From: Ruminococcus sp.
Lineage (GTDB): Bacteria; Bacillota; Clostridia; Oscillospirales; Ruminococcaceae
Assembly (NCBI GenBank): GCA_021200415.1
Contig: JAJQGO010000063.1
Location: 1-38,699 of the forward strand
Direction of reading: 5' to 3'
DNA length: 38,699 nucleotides
Shown: piece by piece, positions 7,997 through 17,056 of the stretch
Position numbering within the stretch: position 1 is the stretch's first letter
How the letters are laid out: every line of letters starts with the position of its first letter
Notes under the pieces: model-generated
Seen by the model: the letters and a program-made list of their open reading frames with translations, nothing else
Told to the model about the DNA's origin: nothing
Databases searched by the model: none
Translations under genes and position numbers: made by a program

Positions 7997-9154
7997 ATGG
8001 CTGAAAATAAGAGAGATTATTATGAGGTTCTCGGTATCCAGAAGGGTGCTTCAGAGGACGAAATAAAAAAGGCATTCAAGAAAAAAGCAAGGGAATATCA
8101 CCCCGACCTTCATCCCGATGACCCGACCTGCGAGGAGAAAATGAAGGAGGTCAACGAGGCTTATGAGGTTCTTTCAGACCCTGAGAAAAAGCAGCGCTAT
8201 GATCAGTTCGGTCATGCGGGCGTAGACCCGTCATATGGCGGCGGAGGCGGATTTGAAGGAGGCTTCGGCGGCTTCGGAGATATGGGCGATATTCTTGAAA
8301 ATATCTTCGGCGGATTCGGTTTTTCCGGCGGAAGCTCACGCTCCTCGGCAAATACTCCAAGACGCGGCAATGACATAAACGAATATGTTACCATAGACTT
8401 CATGGAGGCGTGCAAGGGAAAAAAACAGGACATCAAGCTTAATCGTATGACTGTCTGCGATTCCTGCGGCGGCTCAGGCGCGGAATCAGGAACTGCCCCC
8501 GAAACCTGTCCGGACTGTCAGGGAAGAGGTCAGGTGAAAACGACGCAGAGGACGCCCTTTGGAGCAATTTCTTCAACAAAGGTCTGCCAGAGATGCGGAG
8601 GAAAGGGTAAAATTATTAAAACTCCGTGCAGCAAATGCCGCGGAGCAGGAAGAGTTAAAACGGCGAAAACCATTAACTTTGATATTCCGGCAGGTATTGC
8701 CGACGGTCAGACCATACGCCTTTCAGGTCAGGGCGACTGCGGCGTAAATGGCGGTACGGCAGGCGACCTCAATATAACAGTCAGCGTGAAATCGCATCCT
8801 CTTTTCACGAGAGAGGGATATGATATTCACTGTGAGATTCCGGTTACTTATGCACAGGCTGTTCTCGGAGATGAAATTACTGTTCCTACCATTGACGGCA
8901 ACGTCAAGTACAACATCAGCGAGGGCACGCAGACAGGAACTGTTTTCAGACTCAAGGGCAAGGGCGTTCAGAAGCTCCATCGCTCTGATAGGGGAAATCA
9001 GTATGTTAAGATAAATGTTGAGGTTCCGAAAAATCTTACTAAGAAGCAGAAGGACTTGCTTGTTAAATTTGAAGATTCCCTTTCTGATAAGAATTACGCA
9101 AAAAGACAGAGTTTTTTTGATAAAATCAAGGATAAGATTGATAAAGCGTTTTAA
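7997..9154 (+). CDS. dnaJ: Molecular chaperone DnaJ (Hsp40)
   Basis: The 385-aa protein has a J domain with the HPD motif (YHPDLHP) at about residues 35-40. A Gly/Phe-rich linker (about 75-115) follows, then four CxxCxGxG-type zinc repeats (CDSCGGSG, CPDCQGRG, CQRCGGKG, CSKCRGAG) and the two C-terminal substrate-binding domains. It stimulates DnaK ATPase and delivers clients. The ATG has GGAG 7 bases upstream. It is the last gene of the heat-shock operon, followed at once by a bidirectional terminator shared with the convergent psd operon. Confidence 0.98.
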   Translation: MAENKRDYYEVLGIQKGASEDEIKKAFKKKAREYHPDLHPDDPTCEEKMKEVNEAYEVLSDPEKKQRYDQFGHAGVDPSYGGGGGFEGGFGGFGDMGDILENIFGGFGFSGGSSRSSANTPRRGNDINEYVTIDFMEACKGKKQDIKLNRMTVCDSCGGSGAESGTAPETCPDCQGRGQVKTTQRTPFGAISSTKVCQRCGGKGKIIKTPCSKCRGAGRVKTAKTINFDIPAGIADGQTIRLSGQGDCGVNGGTAGDLNITVSVKSHPLFTREGYDIHCEIPVTYAQAVLGDEITVPTIDGNVKYNISEGTQTGTVFRLKGKGVQKLHRSDRGNQYVKINVEVPKNLTKKQKDLLVKFEDSLSDKNYAKRQSFFDKIKDKIDKAF

Positions 9155-9187
9155 TAAAAAAGGACGGCAAATGCCGTCCTTATTTTT
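9155..9187. terminator. Bidirectional terminator between dnaJ and psd
   Basis: AGGACGGCA (9161-9169) pairs with TGCCGTCCT (9172-9180). It is flanked by an A-run on the left and T-rich sequence on the right, so it can end transcription from both sides. It overlaps the psd stop codon. Confidence 0.85.
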
Positions 9188-10040
9188 TATTTCCGATTTT
9201 TTCGCCGTATTTTACAACTGTTTCAAATCCGTCGGCAGTATTACGAAGAATATCATCGTCAATTTCAGCCCTGTCCTTTTGAATCAGAAGAACTACGGTT
9301 GAGCCGCCGAAGAGAAACATTCCCTTTTCCTCGCCACGGCGGAATGCGTGTTCCTCGTGATGATTTTTGATTTTTCCCACAAGCATTGCCCCGACCTCAA
9401 CCTGTATAATATCGCCGAATCCGTCCGTATGCAGAATCGTGTACTCACGGCAGTTGCGCTTATAGAAGTTATAATGCTTAAGGGCAATGGGATTCACAGT
9501 GTGGAGGACTCCCGAAATGTACGTGTTGGCGGATTTTGTGCCGCTGTCAACGTAGCAGTAGCGATGATAGTCGTCCACCTCCAGACGGAAAATCAGACAC
9601 CAGCCGCCTTTGTAGACCTCTGCAAGAGCGGCGCTTTTCAACAAATCAGATACACGGTAATAGGAATCCTTAATGCGGAACACGCTTCTGCCGCATATCC
9701 TGTAAGCCGAAAGCTTGCCGTCACAGGGACTGATGAGATGCTCAGGGCAAATATCAATCGGGCGAGCAGCTGACTTCACCTTGCGTGTGAAGAAATCGTT
9801 GTAGGAGCTGATACCGGACATGACGTACTGCGACGTATCAATTTTATTCGCCCTGATAAACGGCTTTATGAAAGGCTTCGACAGAGGCGAATCCATAAAT
9901 GCTCCCACGGCCTCGGAGAGTACGGGAGCTGTCAGAAGCCTGAGAAGAATACGTCCGCCGACTGTGCCGTAGATTCCACTCAGAAGCTTGTTCTGCTTCT
10001 CATTTGTAACGATAATCCTGCCGTCCCTTGTTTTAATCAT
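9180..10040 (-). CDS. psd: Phosphatidylserine decarboxylase proenzyme
   Basis: This 286-aa protein would convert phosphatidylserine to phosphatidylethanolamine at the membrane. Visible hallmarks are ISPCDGKLS (the Asp of the catalytic triad), VDDYHRYCY (the His) and the self-cleavage site FGGSTVVLL, in which Ser247 would become the pyruvoyl group. It starts 3 bases after the stop of the upstream dehydratase-like gene, so it is the third gene of that operon. Its presence there ties the operon to phospholipid chemistry, consistent with ethanolamine plasmalogen formation. No phosphatidylserine synthase gene is in this window. Confidence 0.93.
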   Translation of the reverse strand: MIKTRDGRIIVTNEKQNKLLSGIYGTVGGRILLRLLTAPVLSEAVGAFMDSPLSKPFIKPFIRANKIDTSQYVMSGISSYNDFFTRKVKSAARPIDICPEHLISPCDGKLSAYRICGRSVFRIKDSYYRVSDLLKSAALAEVYKGGWCLIFRLEVDDYHRYCYVDSGTKSANTYISGVLHTVNPIALKHYNFYKRNCREYTILHTDGFGDIIQVEVGAMLVGKIKNHHEEHAFRRGEEKGMFLFGGSTVVLLIQKDRAEIDDDILRNTADGFETVVKYGEKIGNKK

Positions 10041-10043
10041 ATG

Positions 10044-11273
10044 CTACCTCTTGGCATTTGCAAGCATCAGCTTAATGCGGTTCTCCTGATTTACACGGGT
10101 TGCGCCGGGGTCGTAGTCGATGGCAACTATATTTGCGTCGGGATAGCCCTCCTTTATGGCACGGGACATTCCCTTTGCCACAATATGATTGGGCAGACAT
10201 CCGAAGGGCTGAGCGCAGATAATATTTTCCACGCCTGATTCGGCAAGAGCCGCCATTTCGGCAGGTATGAGCCAGCCCTCGCCCATAACAACGCCCTGAT
10301 TGATATACTTATCCGCAAGGCTGCGGACGTGTTCAAAATCGTGAGGGGGATCAAAAACGCCATGCTTTTTGACAACATTCATAAGCTCCTTCTGCTTGCC
10401 GTATATGAGCTTATACGCAATTGAATATACCGTTGTTACTTTAGTTTTCTTGTCGTAGATTTTAGCGTCGTTGATAATTCCGGCAACGCAGTACAGGATG
10501 AATTCCATAAGCGCGGGAACAACAGGCTCGCAGCCCTCCGAGATAAGGAAATCCTCAAGATGATTATTTGCGAGAGGGGAGTATTTTACATAAATTTCGC
10601 CTACAATGCCCACACGTATTTTCTTTTGCTTTGTTACCTCAACTGCGGCAAAATCATCGAGAATCTGCGTGTAGAGCTTTTTTGTTTTCATGTATTGATT
10701 GCTGCCGCTTTTGAAAATATCCCCGAGCTTTTTCTGCCACTTGTCGAGAACCTTTTTTGAAGCTCCGCTGACAAGCTCATTTGCGCGGCATTTGTTGTAG
10801 CAGCTCATGAGCAAATCGCCGTAAAGGACGGCATACAGCATTTTCAGGAACATGATGGGTGTTATCTTGAACGCGCTGTCCTTTTCCAGTCCGCTGAAAT
10901 TGAGCGAAACAACAGGAACCTGCGGAAAGTTTTTTGCAACGGATTTTCTCAGCAGGTGTATATAATTTGAAGCTCGGCAGCCGCCGCCTGTCTGCGTAAT
11001 AAGCAGAGCAGTTTTATTCGGGTCGTATTTGCCGCTTTTGAGAGCGTCCATGAACTGACCTATAACGAGCAGTGCGGGATAGCAGGTGTCGTTGTGGACG
11101 TTTTTCAGTCCCTCGTCCACAACAGCACGGGAATCGTTTTGCAGCAGCTCCATTTTGTAACCGTTTGATTCAAAAATGCTTATGAGCAGCTTGAAATGTA
11201 TGGGCAGCATATCGGGGACAAGAATGGTATGAGTTTTTATCATGTCCTCGGTAAATTTTGCGTATTCCGGCAT
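10044..11273 (-). CDS. plsR: 2-hydroxyacyl-CoA dehydratase (HgdB/BcrB-like) family protein, candidate plasmalogen synthase reductase subunit
   Basis: This 409-aa protein belongs by sequence style to the benzoyl-CoA reductase/2-hydroxyacyl-CoA dehydratase superfamily (COG3581 type). Conserved cysteines include Cys64 (NDTCYPALLV), Cys99 (TQTGGGCRASN) and the ICAQPFGC pair near the C-terminus, suited to an iron-sulfur cluster. AGGAGG precedes the ATG. It sits between the double-activase gene and psd. The two-gene pls operon described in Clostridium perfringens encodes such an activase plus reductase pair and makes plasmalogens by reducing an ester. The symbol is given by that analogy. Membership of the superfamily is firm; the plasmalogen role is inferred from domain makeup and the psd neighbour. 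Confidence 0.75.
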   Translation of the reverse strand: MPEYAKFTEDMIKTHTILVPDMLPIHFKLLISIFESNGYKMELLQNDSRAVVDEGLKNVHNDTCYPALLVIGQFMDALKSGKYDPNKTALLITQTGGGCRASNYIHLLRKSVAKNFPQVPVVSLNFSGLEKDSAFKITPIMFLKMLYAVLYGDLLMSCYNKCRANELVSGASKKVLDKWQKKLGDIFKSGSNQYMKTKKLYTQILDDFAAVEVTKQKKIRVGIVGEIYVKYSPLANNHLEDFLISEGCEPVVPALMEFILYCVAGIINDAKIYDKKTKVTTVYSIAYKLIYGKQKELMNVVKKHGVFDPPHDFEHVRSLADKYINQGVVMGEGWLIPAEMAALAESGVENIICAQPFGCLPNHIVAKGMSRAIKEGYPDANIVAIDYDPGATRVNQENRIKLMLANAKR

Positions 11274-11294
11274 ATTTGTAAACCTCCTCTTGCG

Positions 11295-14225
11295 TTATTT
11301 TTTATTTTCAATTGCCGCAGCAAGGCTTCTGAGCCTGATTTTTGCAGCTCCGAGATTGTTTATTTCATCTATTTTCAGCTGTGTATAGAGCTTACCCTTT
11401 GATTCGAGTATAGCTCTGACCTCATCTGTGGTTACGGCGTCAATTCCGCAGCCGAAAGAAACAAGCTGTATCAGCTGCATATCGGGCTGTGTCGTGACAT
11501 ATTCCGCCGCGCGATAGAGACGTGAATGATACGTCCACTGATTGAGAACGCCAAGCTTCGGAGTATGGGCAAGATGAGCCACGCTGTCCTCCGTTACCAC
11601 AGCCATGCCAAGGCTTGTAATAAGCTTGTGTATGCCGTGGTTGATTTCCTTGTCTATGTGATAGGGTCTGCCTGCGAGGACAATAATGCTGCGTCCCTCG
11701 GCGCGTGCCTGATCGATAATTTCCTGTGCCTTTGCGGAAACGCTGCTTCTGTATTTATCCATTGCCTCGAATGCGCTGTCCACGGCGGCAGGAATTTTTC
11801 CCTTTACGTTGTATTTTTTCAGAACCTCCGTCATTACACGCACCACATTTTTGCGGACGTTCAGATCCATATAGGGGTGAACGAAATTTTCACTGTTAAG
11901 ACGGGGATTGTTGGCAAGGAGAAGCTCCGGATAATATGCGACAACAGGGCAGTTGTAATGATTATCGCTGTCGCCCTCATCGATATTGTAGCTCATGCAG
12001 GGGTAGAAGATGAAATCAACTCCCTTGTTGAGGAGATCCTCAACATGACCGTGCGCCAGCTTTGCAGGATAGCAAACCGTGTCGGAGGGGATAGTGTGCT
12101 GACCGAGGTAGTACATATCTCTTGAGCTTTCATCGGAAATAACCGTTTCAAAGCCAAGGGACGTGAAAAATGTGTGCCAGAAGGGCAGCTGCTCGTAAAA
12201 GCTGAGAGCGAGAGGCAGTCCGATTTTGCCGATTGGCTTTTTCGGCTGATTTGTTTTAGCTGTGTTTATAATGCTGTTGTATTTGTATTCGTAGAGATTG
12301 GGAATCGTATTTTTTCCGGCTTTTCCGCTGCCCTTTTCGCATCTGTTGCCCGAGATGAAATTGCGTCCCTTGCCGAAGCTGATGATATTCAGCTGACAGT
12401 TGGCTGTACAGCCTCCGCACTGAGCTGTTTTGGAGGTGTAGGAGAAGCTCTCAAGCTCCTCTTTGCCGATAAGGGAGGATTTTTCACCTGCCATTTCCTT
12501 AGCGTAGAGCGCGCAGCCGAAAGCTCCCATAAGACCCGAAATTGCAGGACGTATAACATTTCTGCCAAGCTCCTTTTCAAAGGAACGCAGAACGGCGTCA
12601 TTCAGGAAGGTTCCGCCCTGAACGACAATATTTTTGCCCAGCTCATCAGGGGAATTGGCACGTATAACCTTATATACGGCGTTTTTGATAATGGAGGATG
12701 AAAGTCCTGCGGAAATATCCTCAACAGTTGCGCCGTCCTTCTGCGCCTGTTTTACGGAGCTGTTCATGAACACCGTGCAGCGTGAGCCGAGGTCAACGGG
12801 ATGCTCCGCAAAAAGACCGAGCTGGGAAAATTCGGCAATATCATATCCGAGAGCCATTGCGAATGTCTGGATAAACGAGCCGCAGCCGGAGGAACAGGCT
12901 TCGTTGAGCATAATACTGTCGATTGCGCCGTTTTTGATTTTGAAGCATTTTATATCCTGTCCGCCGATGTCGATAATGAAATCCACGTCGGGGCAGAAAT
13001 AGGACGCCGCCTTGAAGTGCGCCACGGTTTCAACAATGCCGAAATCCACGGAAAGACCTGCCTTTATGAGATCCTCGCCGTAGCCGGTTACAGCCGAACC
13101 CTTTATGGTGATTTTCGGATTCATTTCAGAATAAATTTTTTTGACCTGTGACGCTATTTTATCGAGAGGCTGTCCCTGATTTGATGAATAATGACTGTAA
13201 AGCATTCTGCCGTCATCGGTAATAAGAACAAGCTTTGTAGTTGTTGAGCCTGCGTCAATTCCCAGATACGCATCGCCCTCATATGTATGAATATCGGCAT
13301 ATCCCAAATCAAATTTTTTGTGCCGTTCAATAAATTCATCATACTCAGCATGGGAGGTGAAAAGCGGTTCGCCCGTGATTATGCTGTCGTGGGATTCAGC
13401 GTTGGAAATTTTGTCTATAAGCTCGCTGATTTTATATGAATCGGAGGCTGTCGCCGCATAGATTGAGCAGCCGTAAGCCACGAAAACAGGGGCTTCCTCC
13501 GGAAAAACAGCGTGTTCGTCATCAAGACCGAGCGTTCTGACAAATGCCTTTCTCAGACCCTTCAGGAAGAACAGCGGACCGCCAAGAAACAAAACCTTTC
13601 CCTCAATGGAGCGTCCCTGTGCAAGACCGGATACAGTCTGATCCACAACTGCCTGAAAAATGCTGGCAGCTATGTCCTCGCGGCGCGCCCCCTGATTGAG
13701 GAGGGGCTGAATGTCGGATTTAGCGAAAACTCCGCATCTTGAAGCAATCGGGTAAACCTTTTGCGCACGGAGCGAAAGCTCGTCAAGCTGATCAGCGGTA
13801 ATTCCCAAAAGCGTAGCCATCTGATCAATGAAAGCTCCCGTGCCGCCTGCGCATGAGCCGTTCATACGCTGCTCAACGCCGCCCGTAAGGAAAATTATTT
13901 TAGCATCCTCGCCTCCAAGCTCGATAACGGCATCGGCGTCAGGCTGCTTCTGCTTCACGGCAAGAAACGCCGCATGAACCTCCTGAACGAAAGGAATTTC
14001 CGCAGAATTGGCAAGCCCCAGACCTGCCGAGCCTGTAATGCACACGGTGAATTTCTCATCAGGAAAATCAGTGTTAATTATTTTGAGCTGATCAGTAACA
14101 GTTTCCTTGACCTTGGATAAGTGCCGCTGATATTTTGAATAAATAATATTTCCGTTTTCATCGGTTATAACGGTTTTAACAGTTGTTGACCCTACATCAA
14201 TACCGAGAGAATATTTATTTGCCAT
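11295..14225 (-). CDS. plsA: Double acyl-CoA dehydratase activase with DUF2229, candidate plasmalogen synthase subunit
   Basis: A 976-aa protein with two BadF/BadG/BcrA/BcrD-type ATPase domains in tandem (about 6-262 and 320-575). Each opens with a phosphate loop (GIDVGSTTVK; GIDAGSTTTK) and carries the cysteines expected to hold a bridging 4Fe-4S cluster (Cys125 and Cys164; Cys444/448 and Cys483). A cysteine group CGGCTANC plus Cys629 follows, then a DUF2229-type region (about 666-880). Such activases use ATP to drive single electrons into a dehydratase/reductase partner, here the next gene 21 bases downstream. The ATG at 14225 is chosen because GAGGTG precedes it; an in-frame ATG 12 bases upstream overlaps that site. 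Plasmalogen synthesis is the best guess; another radical reduction is possible. Confidence 0.78.
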   Translation of the reverse strand: MANKYSLGIDVGSTTVKTVITDENGNIIYSKYQRHLSKVKETVTDQLKIINTDFPDEKFTVCITGSAGLGLANSAEIPFVQEVHAAFLAVKQKQPDADAVIELGGEDAKIIFLTGGVEQRMNGSCAGGTGAFIDQMATLLGITADQLDELSLRAQKVYPIASRCGVFAKSDIQPLLNQGARREDIAASIFQAVVDQTVSGLAQGRSIEGKVLFLGGPLFFLKGLRKAFVRTLGLDDEHAVFPEEAPVFVAYGCSIYAATASDSYKISELIDKISNAESHDSIITGEPLFTSHAEYDEFIERHKKFDLGYADIHTYEGDAYLGIDAGSTTTKLVLITDDGRMLYSHYSSNQGQPLDKIASQVKKIYSEMNPKITIKGSAVTGYGEDLIKAGLSVDFGIVETVAHFKAASYFCPDVDFIIDIGGQDIKCFKIKNGAIDSIMLNEACSSGCGSFIQTFAMALGYDIAEFSQLGLFAEHPVDLGSRCTVFMNSSVKQAQKDGATVEDISAGLSSSIIKNAVYKVIRANSPDELGKNIVVQGGTFLNDAVLRSFEKELGRNVIRPAISGLMGAFGCALYAKEMAGEKSSLIGKEELESFSYTSKTAQCGGCTANCQLNIISFGKGRNFISGNRCEKGSGKAGKNTIPNLYEYKYNSIINTAKTNQPKKPIGKIGLPLALSFYEQLPFWHTFFTSLGFETVISDESSRDMYYLGQHTIPSDTVCYPAKLAHGHVEDLLNKGVDFIFYPCMSYNIDEGDSDNHYNCPVVAYYPELLLANNPRLNSENFVHPYMDLNVRKNVVRVMTEVLKKYNVKGKIPAAVDSAFEAMDKYRSSVSAKAQEIIDQARAEGRSIIVLAGRPYHIDKEINHGIHKLITSLGMAVVTEDSVAHLAHTPKLGVLNQWTYHSRLYRAAEYVTTQPDMQLIQLVSFGCGIDAVTTDEVRAILESKGKLYTQLKIDEINNLGAAKIRLRSLAAAIENKK

Positions 14226-14250
14226 AGCACACCTCATTCAGAATTGCAAT

Positions 14251-14271
14251 TTAAGGCGAAAATCGCCTTAA
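14251..14271. repeat. Perfect palindrome in the leader of the pls-like operon
   Basis: TTAAGGCGA, loop AAA, TCGCCTTAA, about 25 bases before the start codon and just after the predicted transcription start. It shares TTAAGGC ends with the repeats elsewhere in the window. It could be an operator, an mRNA 5' hairpin or a minimal repeat remnant. Confidence 0.65.
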
Positions 14272-14282
14272 TATATCTATAT

Positions 14283-14288
14283 ATTATA
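14283..14288 (-). promoter_or_regulatory. -10 element of the pls-like operon promoter
   Basis: TATAAT on the minus strand. The -35 region 17 bases upstream (TTTATT) is weak, which would fit a regulated promoter. Confidence 0.5.
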
Positions 14289-14390
14289 CACCATTTCCTT
14301 TTAAAAATAAAGCGTTTTTTATTATTTTTTGCTGGAAAACCTGTGAATTTCAGGAATGGGCAAAGGATGTCGATTCAGCGGATTCAAAAA

Positions 14391-14413
14391 AGAAAAAGAC
14401 GGCGTTTGCCGTC
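14391..14413 (-). terminator. Terminator behind the acyltransferase pseudogene
   Basis: GACGGC (14398-14403) and GCCGTC (14408-14413) form a 6-bp stem followed on the minus strand by TTTTTCT. It lies 28 bases after the stop codon. Confidence 0.75.
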
Positions 14414-14441
14414 AAATTAGTAAAAATATGTGCGGTGATAA

Positions 14442-15526
14442 TTAGTCTGTTTTTTTGCTGCTTTTAATGGCTTGAATGCGTCTTATAAAAATTGGCTTGC
14501 AATAATAAATAATCAACGCAAAAACAAGTGAAGCAAAATATATCACAAAAGCGTTTGAATAGAAAGCTCGCGGCAGTCCCAATATTTTTGATGCACCGGA
14601 AACAAAAACCGCCAGCAGACCATGCCAATAATAAATATACATAGACAGATTTTGACCTATAAAGCAAAATATTGTATTTTCACCTAAGCTTTTATGTGTA
14701 AATAGGTACATAAATATAAATAATACGCAAGGAAATGTAAAGATATAATTGACAGGCATTTGATTAACATCAAAGTAGTCCAGAATCAAAAATTCTATAA
14801 TATTAAGGATAATAGCAATCAGTATGTACAATATCCAATTTATGTTGCTTGCTTTTTTTGCAGTCTCCTTTTCATATACCTTGATTTTCATTCCTACCAT
14901 GTAGTACAGCAAGCCGTTTCCAATGAATTTTGTCAGTATCTCACCCCACGGTTCAGGAGTTATAAATCCAAAAATGAGATTTGAATACTTCATTAAAATA
15001 ATATCTAAAATCCAAATAAAAACAATAAAAAAAGTAGAAGCCTTACTTTGAATGAATCTTTTGACCTGATCGCCGAAAAATAACTGAACAATTTCCATAT
15101 ATAGAAGCGCTCTTATAAACCAAACAAAACCGGCGTTGAATCCGAAGTTTGCAATCAAGAAATCCGGTTCAATAAACATTCCCAAAAGCTCGCCTACTGT
15201 AATCCGTCCAAGAATACACTTCAGGACGTATTTTGAAATATAAACTGCTGTTATACCAATTACTAAAAAAGGTATCTAAAAACCTTCTTTTTGCTTTTTT
15301 CACGTTGAATTTCTGTAGTGCAGCCTTCCTTATATGAAAAGAAACCTGAAACCATGAAGAAAAATGGTACGCCTATTCTTGATAAAGCACCAATAATACC
15401 TCCTATTGTTCCATTAAAAGGAAAGTGGAGAAAAACCACCATCAATGCCGCTATAACTTTAAAGGAATCAAACGAAGAGTATCTGTACCCCCCCGTTTTG
15501 CTTACTGTTATAGCTTTACTATTCAT
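14442..15526 (-). pseudogene. Acyltransferase 3 family membrane protein (OafA/YrhL-like), frameshifted
   Basis: The N-terminal part (start 15526, GGAGG 8 bases upstream) reads SSFDSFKVIAALMVVFLHF ... GVPFFFMVSGFF, the typical first helices of acyltransferase-3 proteins, then stops at TAG directly after T6 (15270-15265). Adding one T would continue in frame as FLVIGITAVYISKYVLKCILG into the downstream frame. That frame carries about eight further membrane helices (e.g. MYIYYWHGLLAVFVSG) to 14442. The joined protein would be about 361 aa, normal for the family, which O-acetylates surface sugars. The break could be a real mutation, phase variation, or a homopolymer sequencing error. A G7 tract lies at 15494-15488, at codons 12-14. 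Confidence 0.85.
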
Positions 15527-15602
15527 TATTTTTACCTCCATTGGTTCAACAATATACCTACATCGCAAAACTTAAATATTTTATATTGTGATCTGCCGTA
15601 AA

Positions 15603-16907
15603 TCAAACAGCAGTTTTCTTGCTGCTTTCCTCCGAATCAGAGGCTTCTTCAGGAAAGCTGACCTTTTCAATATCAGCTCCAAGCTCACGCAGCTTGCCCT
15701 CCATGCAGTCGTAACCGCGTTCAACGTGGTAAATATCTTCGATTTCCGTAATTCCGCTTGCCGCAAGACCTGCAATAATCAGCGCAGCTCCGGCTCTCAG
15801 GTCGCAGGCTTTGACAGGTGCGCCCATAAGCTTGCCTGTGCCCTCAATAACAGCAACCTTGCCGTCAACGGATATATCCGCGCCCATGCGCCTCAGCTCG
15901 TCAACGTAGCGGAATCGCTGCTCCCATACGCCCTCGGTAACGATACTCGTGCCCTCGGCAAGTGTCAGAAGTGTGGCAATCTGCGGCTGCATATCCGTAG
16001 GGAATCCCGGATGAGGCGTAGTTTTTACGCTTGTTTTAACCAAAGGTCCATCAACCCAAACTCTTATGCTGTCATCAAACTGTTCAATATTCACGCCAAT
16101 TTTTTCAAGCTTTTTGGTAATTGATTCAAGATGCTTCGGAATAACATTTTTTATAAGAACATCGCCCTTAGTTGCGGCTGCGGCAATCATAAACGTTCCC
16201 GCTTCGATTTGGTCGGGGATAACAGCATAGGTCGTTCCGTGGAGACGCTCAACTCCGCGGATTTTAATAACATCCGTGCCCGCGCCCATGATATTTCCGC
16301 CCATCGAGTTGAGGAAATTTGCCAAATCAACGATATGAGGCTCTTTTGCCGCATTTTCGATAATGGTGAGTCCCTCCGCCTTGACAGCGGCGAGCATAGC
16401 GTTCATGGTAGCTCCGACAGATACAACATCGAAGAAAATCTGACTGCCTGTGAGCTTATCCGCGCGAAGATCTATCATGCCCTGACTCAGGGTGTAGTCA
16501 GCACCGATAGCCGAAAATGCTTTAAGGTGCTGATCAATAGGTCTGTCGCCGAGGGGACAGCCGCCCGGCATGGAAACTCTGGCCTTATTGAATTTGCCGA
16601 GGAGAGCGCCGAGGAAGTAATACGAAGCGCGCATTTTACGTGCCGTTTCGTAGGGGACGCAGAAATTGTTAATATGTGTGGGGTCGATTCTGTAGGAATC
16701 CTTGCCGAGTACGGTAACCTCAGCTCCCATTTCCTTTAGAATCCGCAGACTGATATTAACGTCACTGATAGAAGGGACGTTTTCAATAATACAAGGCTCA
16801 TCGGACAAAATCACAGCCGGAAGTATGGCAACGGCAGCATTTTTAGCACCGCTTATTGTGACCTCACCGGTCAGACGGCGTCCACCCTTTATTACAAATT
16901 TATCCAA
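15603..16907 (-). CDS. murA: UDP-N-acetylglucosamine 1-carboxyvinyltransferase
   Basis: The 434-aa enzyme starts peptidoglycan synthesis by adding enolpyruvate from PEP to UDP-GlcNAc in the cytoplasm. It shows the N-terminal GEVTISGAKNAAVAILPA, the catalytic loop PGGCPLGDRPID with Cys117 (the fosfomycin target residue), HPGFPTDMQPQ, and the late EDIYHVERGYD. The start is a TTG with AAGGAG 8 bases upstream. The last ~20 residues (SFPEEASDSEESSKKTAV) are an acidic extension beyond the usual end. It is separated from the upstream cyclophilin gene by about 145 bp that contains a TAAGGCAG palindrome. Confidence 0.97.
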   Translation of the reverse strand: MDKFVIKGGRRLTGEVTISGAKNAAVAILPAVILSDEPCIIENVPSISDVNISLRILKEMGAEVTVLGKDSYRIDPTHINNFCVPYETARKMRASYYFLGALLGKFNKARVSMPGGCPLGDRPIDQHLKAFSAIGADYTLSQGMIDLRADKLTGSQIFFDVVSVGATMNAMLAAVKAEGLTIIENAAKEPHIVDLANFLNSMGGNIMGAGTDVIKIRGVERLHGTTYAVIPDQIEAGTFMIAAAATKGDVLIKNVIPKHLESITKKLEKIGVNIEQFDDSIRVWVDGPLVKTSVKTTPHPGFPTDMQPQIATLLTLAEGTSIVTEGVWEQRFRYVDELRRMGADISVDGKVAVIEGTGKLMGAPVKACDLRAGAALIIAGLAASGITEIEDIYHVERGYDCMEGKLRELGADIEKVSFPEEASDSEESSKKTAV

Positions 16908-17016
16908 ATCATTCTCTCCTTAGCGTCAGGTTAAATCAGAAATCTGAATCCTGAACGAACTTTTTCTATTTGTTTCCGCGCCCGTTGCGGATATTACACA
17001 CATTTAAATTTAAATT

Positions 17017-17056
17017 TAAGGCAGTATTACACAAATTCCCCTCACCGGCTGCCTTA
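17017..17056. repeat. TAAGGCAG/CTGCCTTA palindrome at the cyclophilin 3' end
   Basis: Perfect 8-bp arms (17017-17024 and 17049-17056) enclose a 24-base centre whose start (TATTACACAAA) resembles the inner end of the large repeats. The stop codon of the cyclophilin gene (17054-17056) lies in one arm. On the minus strand it is followed by AATTTAAATTT, so it may also help end transcription. Confidence 0.6.

Noticed and set aside
12174..12701. 175-aa plus-strand frame within the activase gene
   Set aside because: Antisense to a strongly supported 976-aa gene with intact cysteine and nucleotide-binding motifs.
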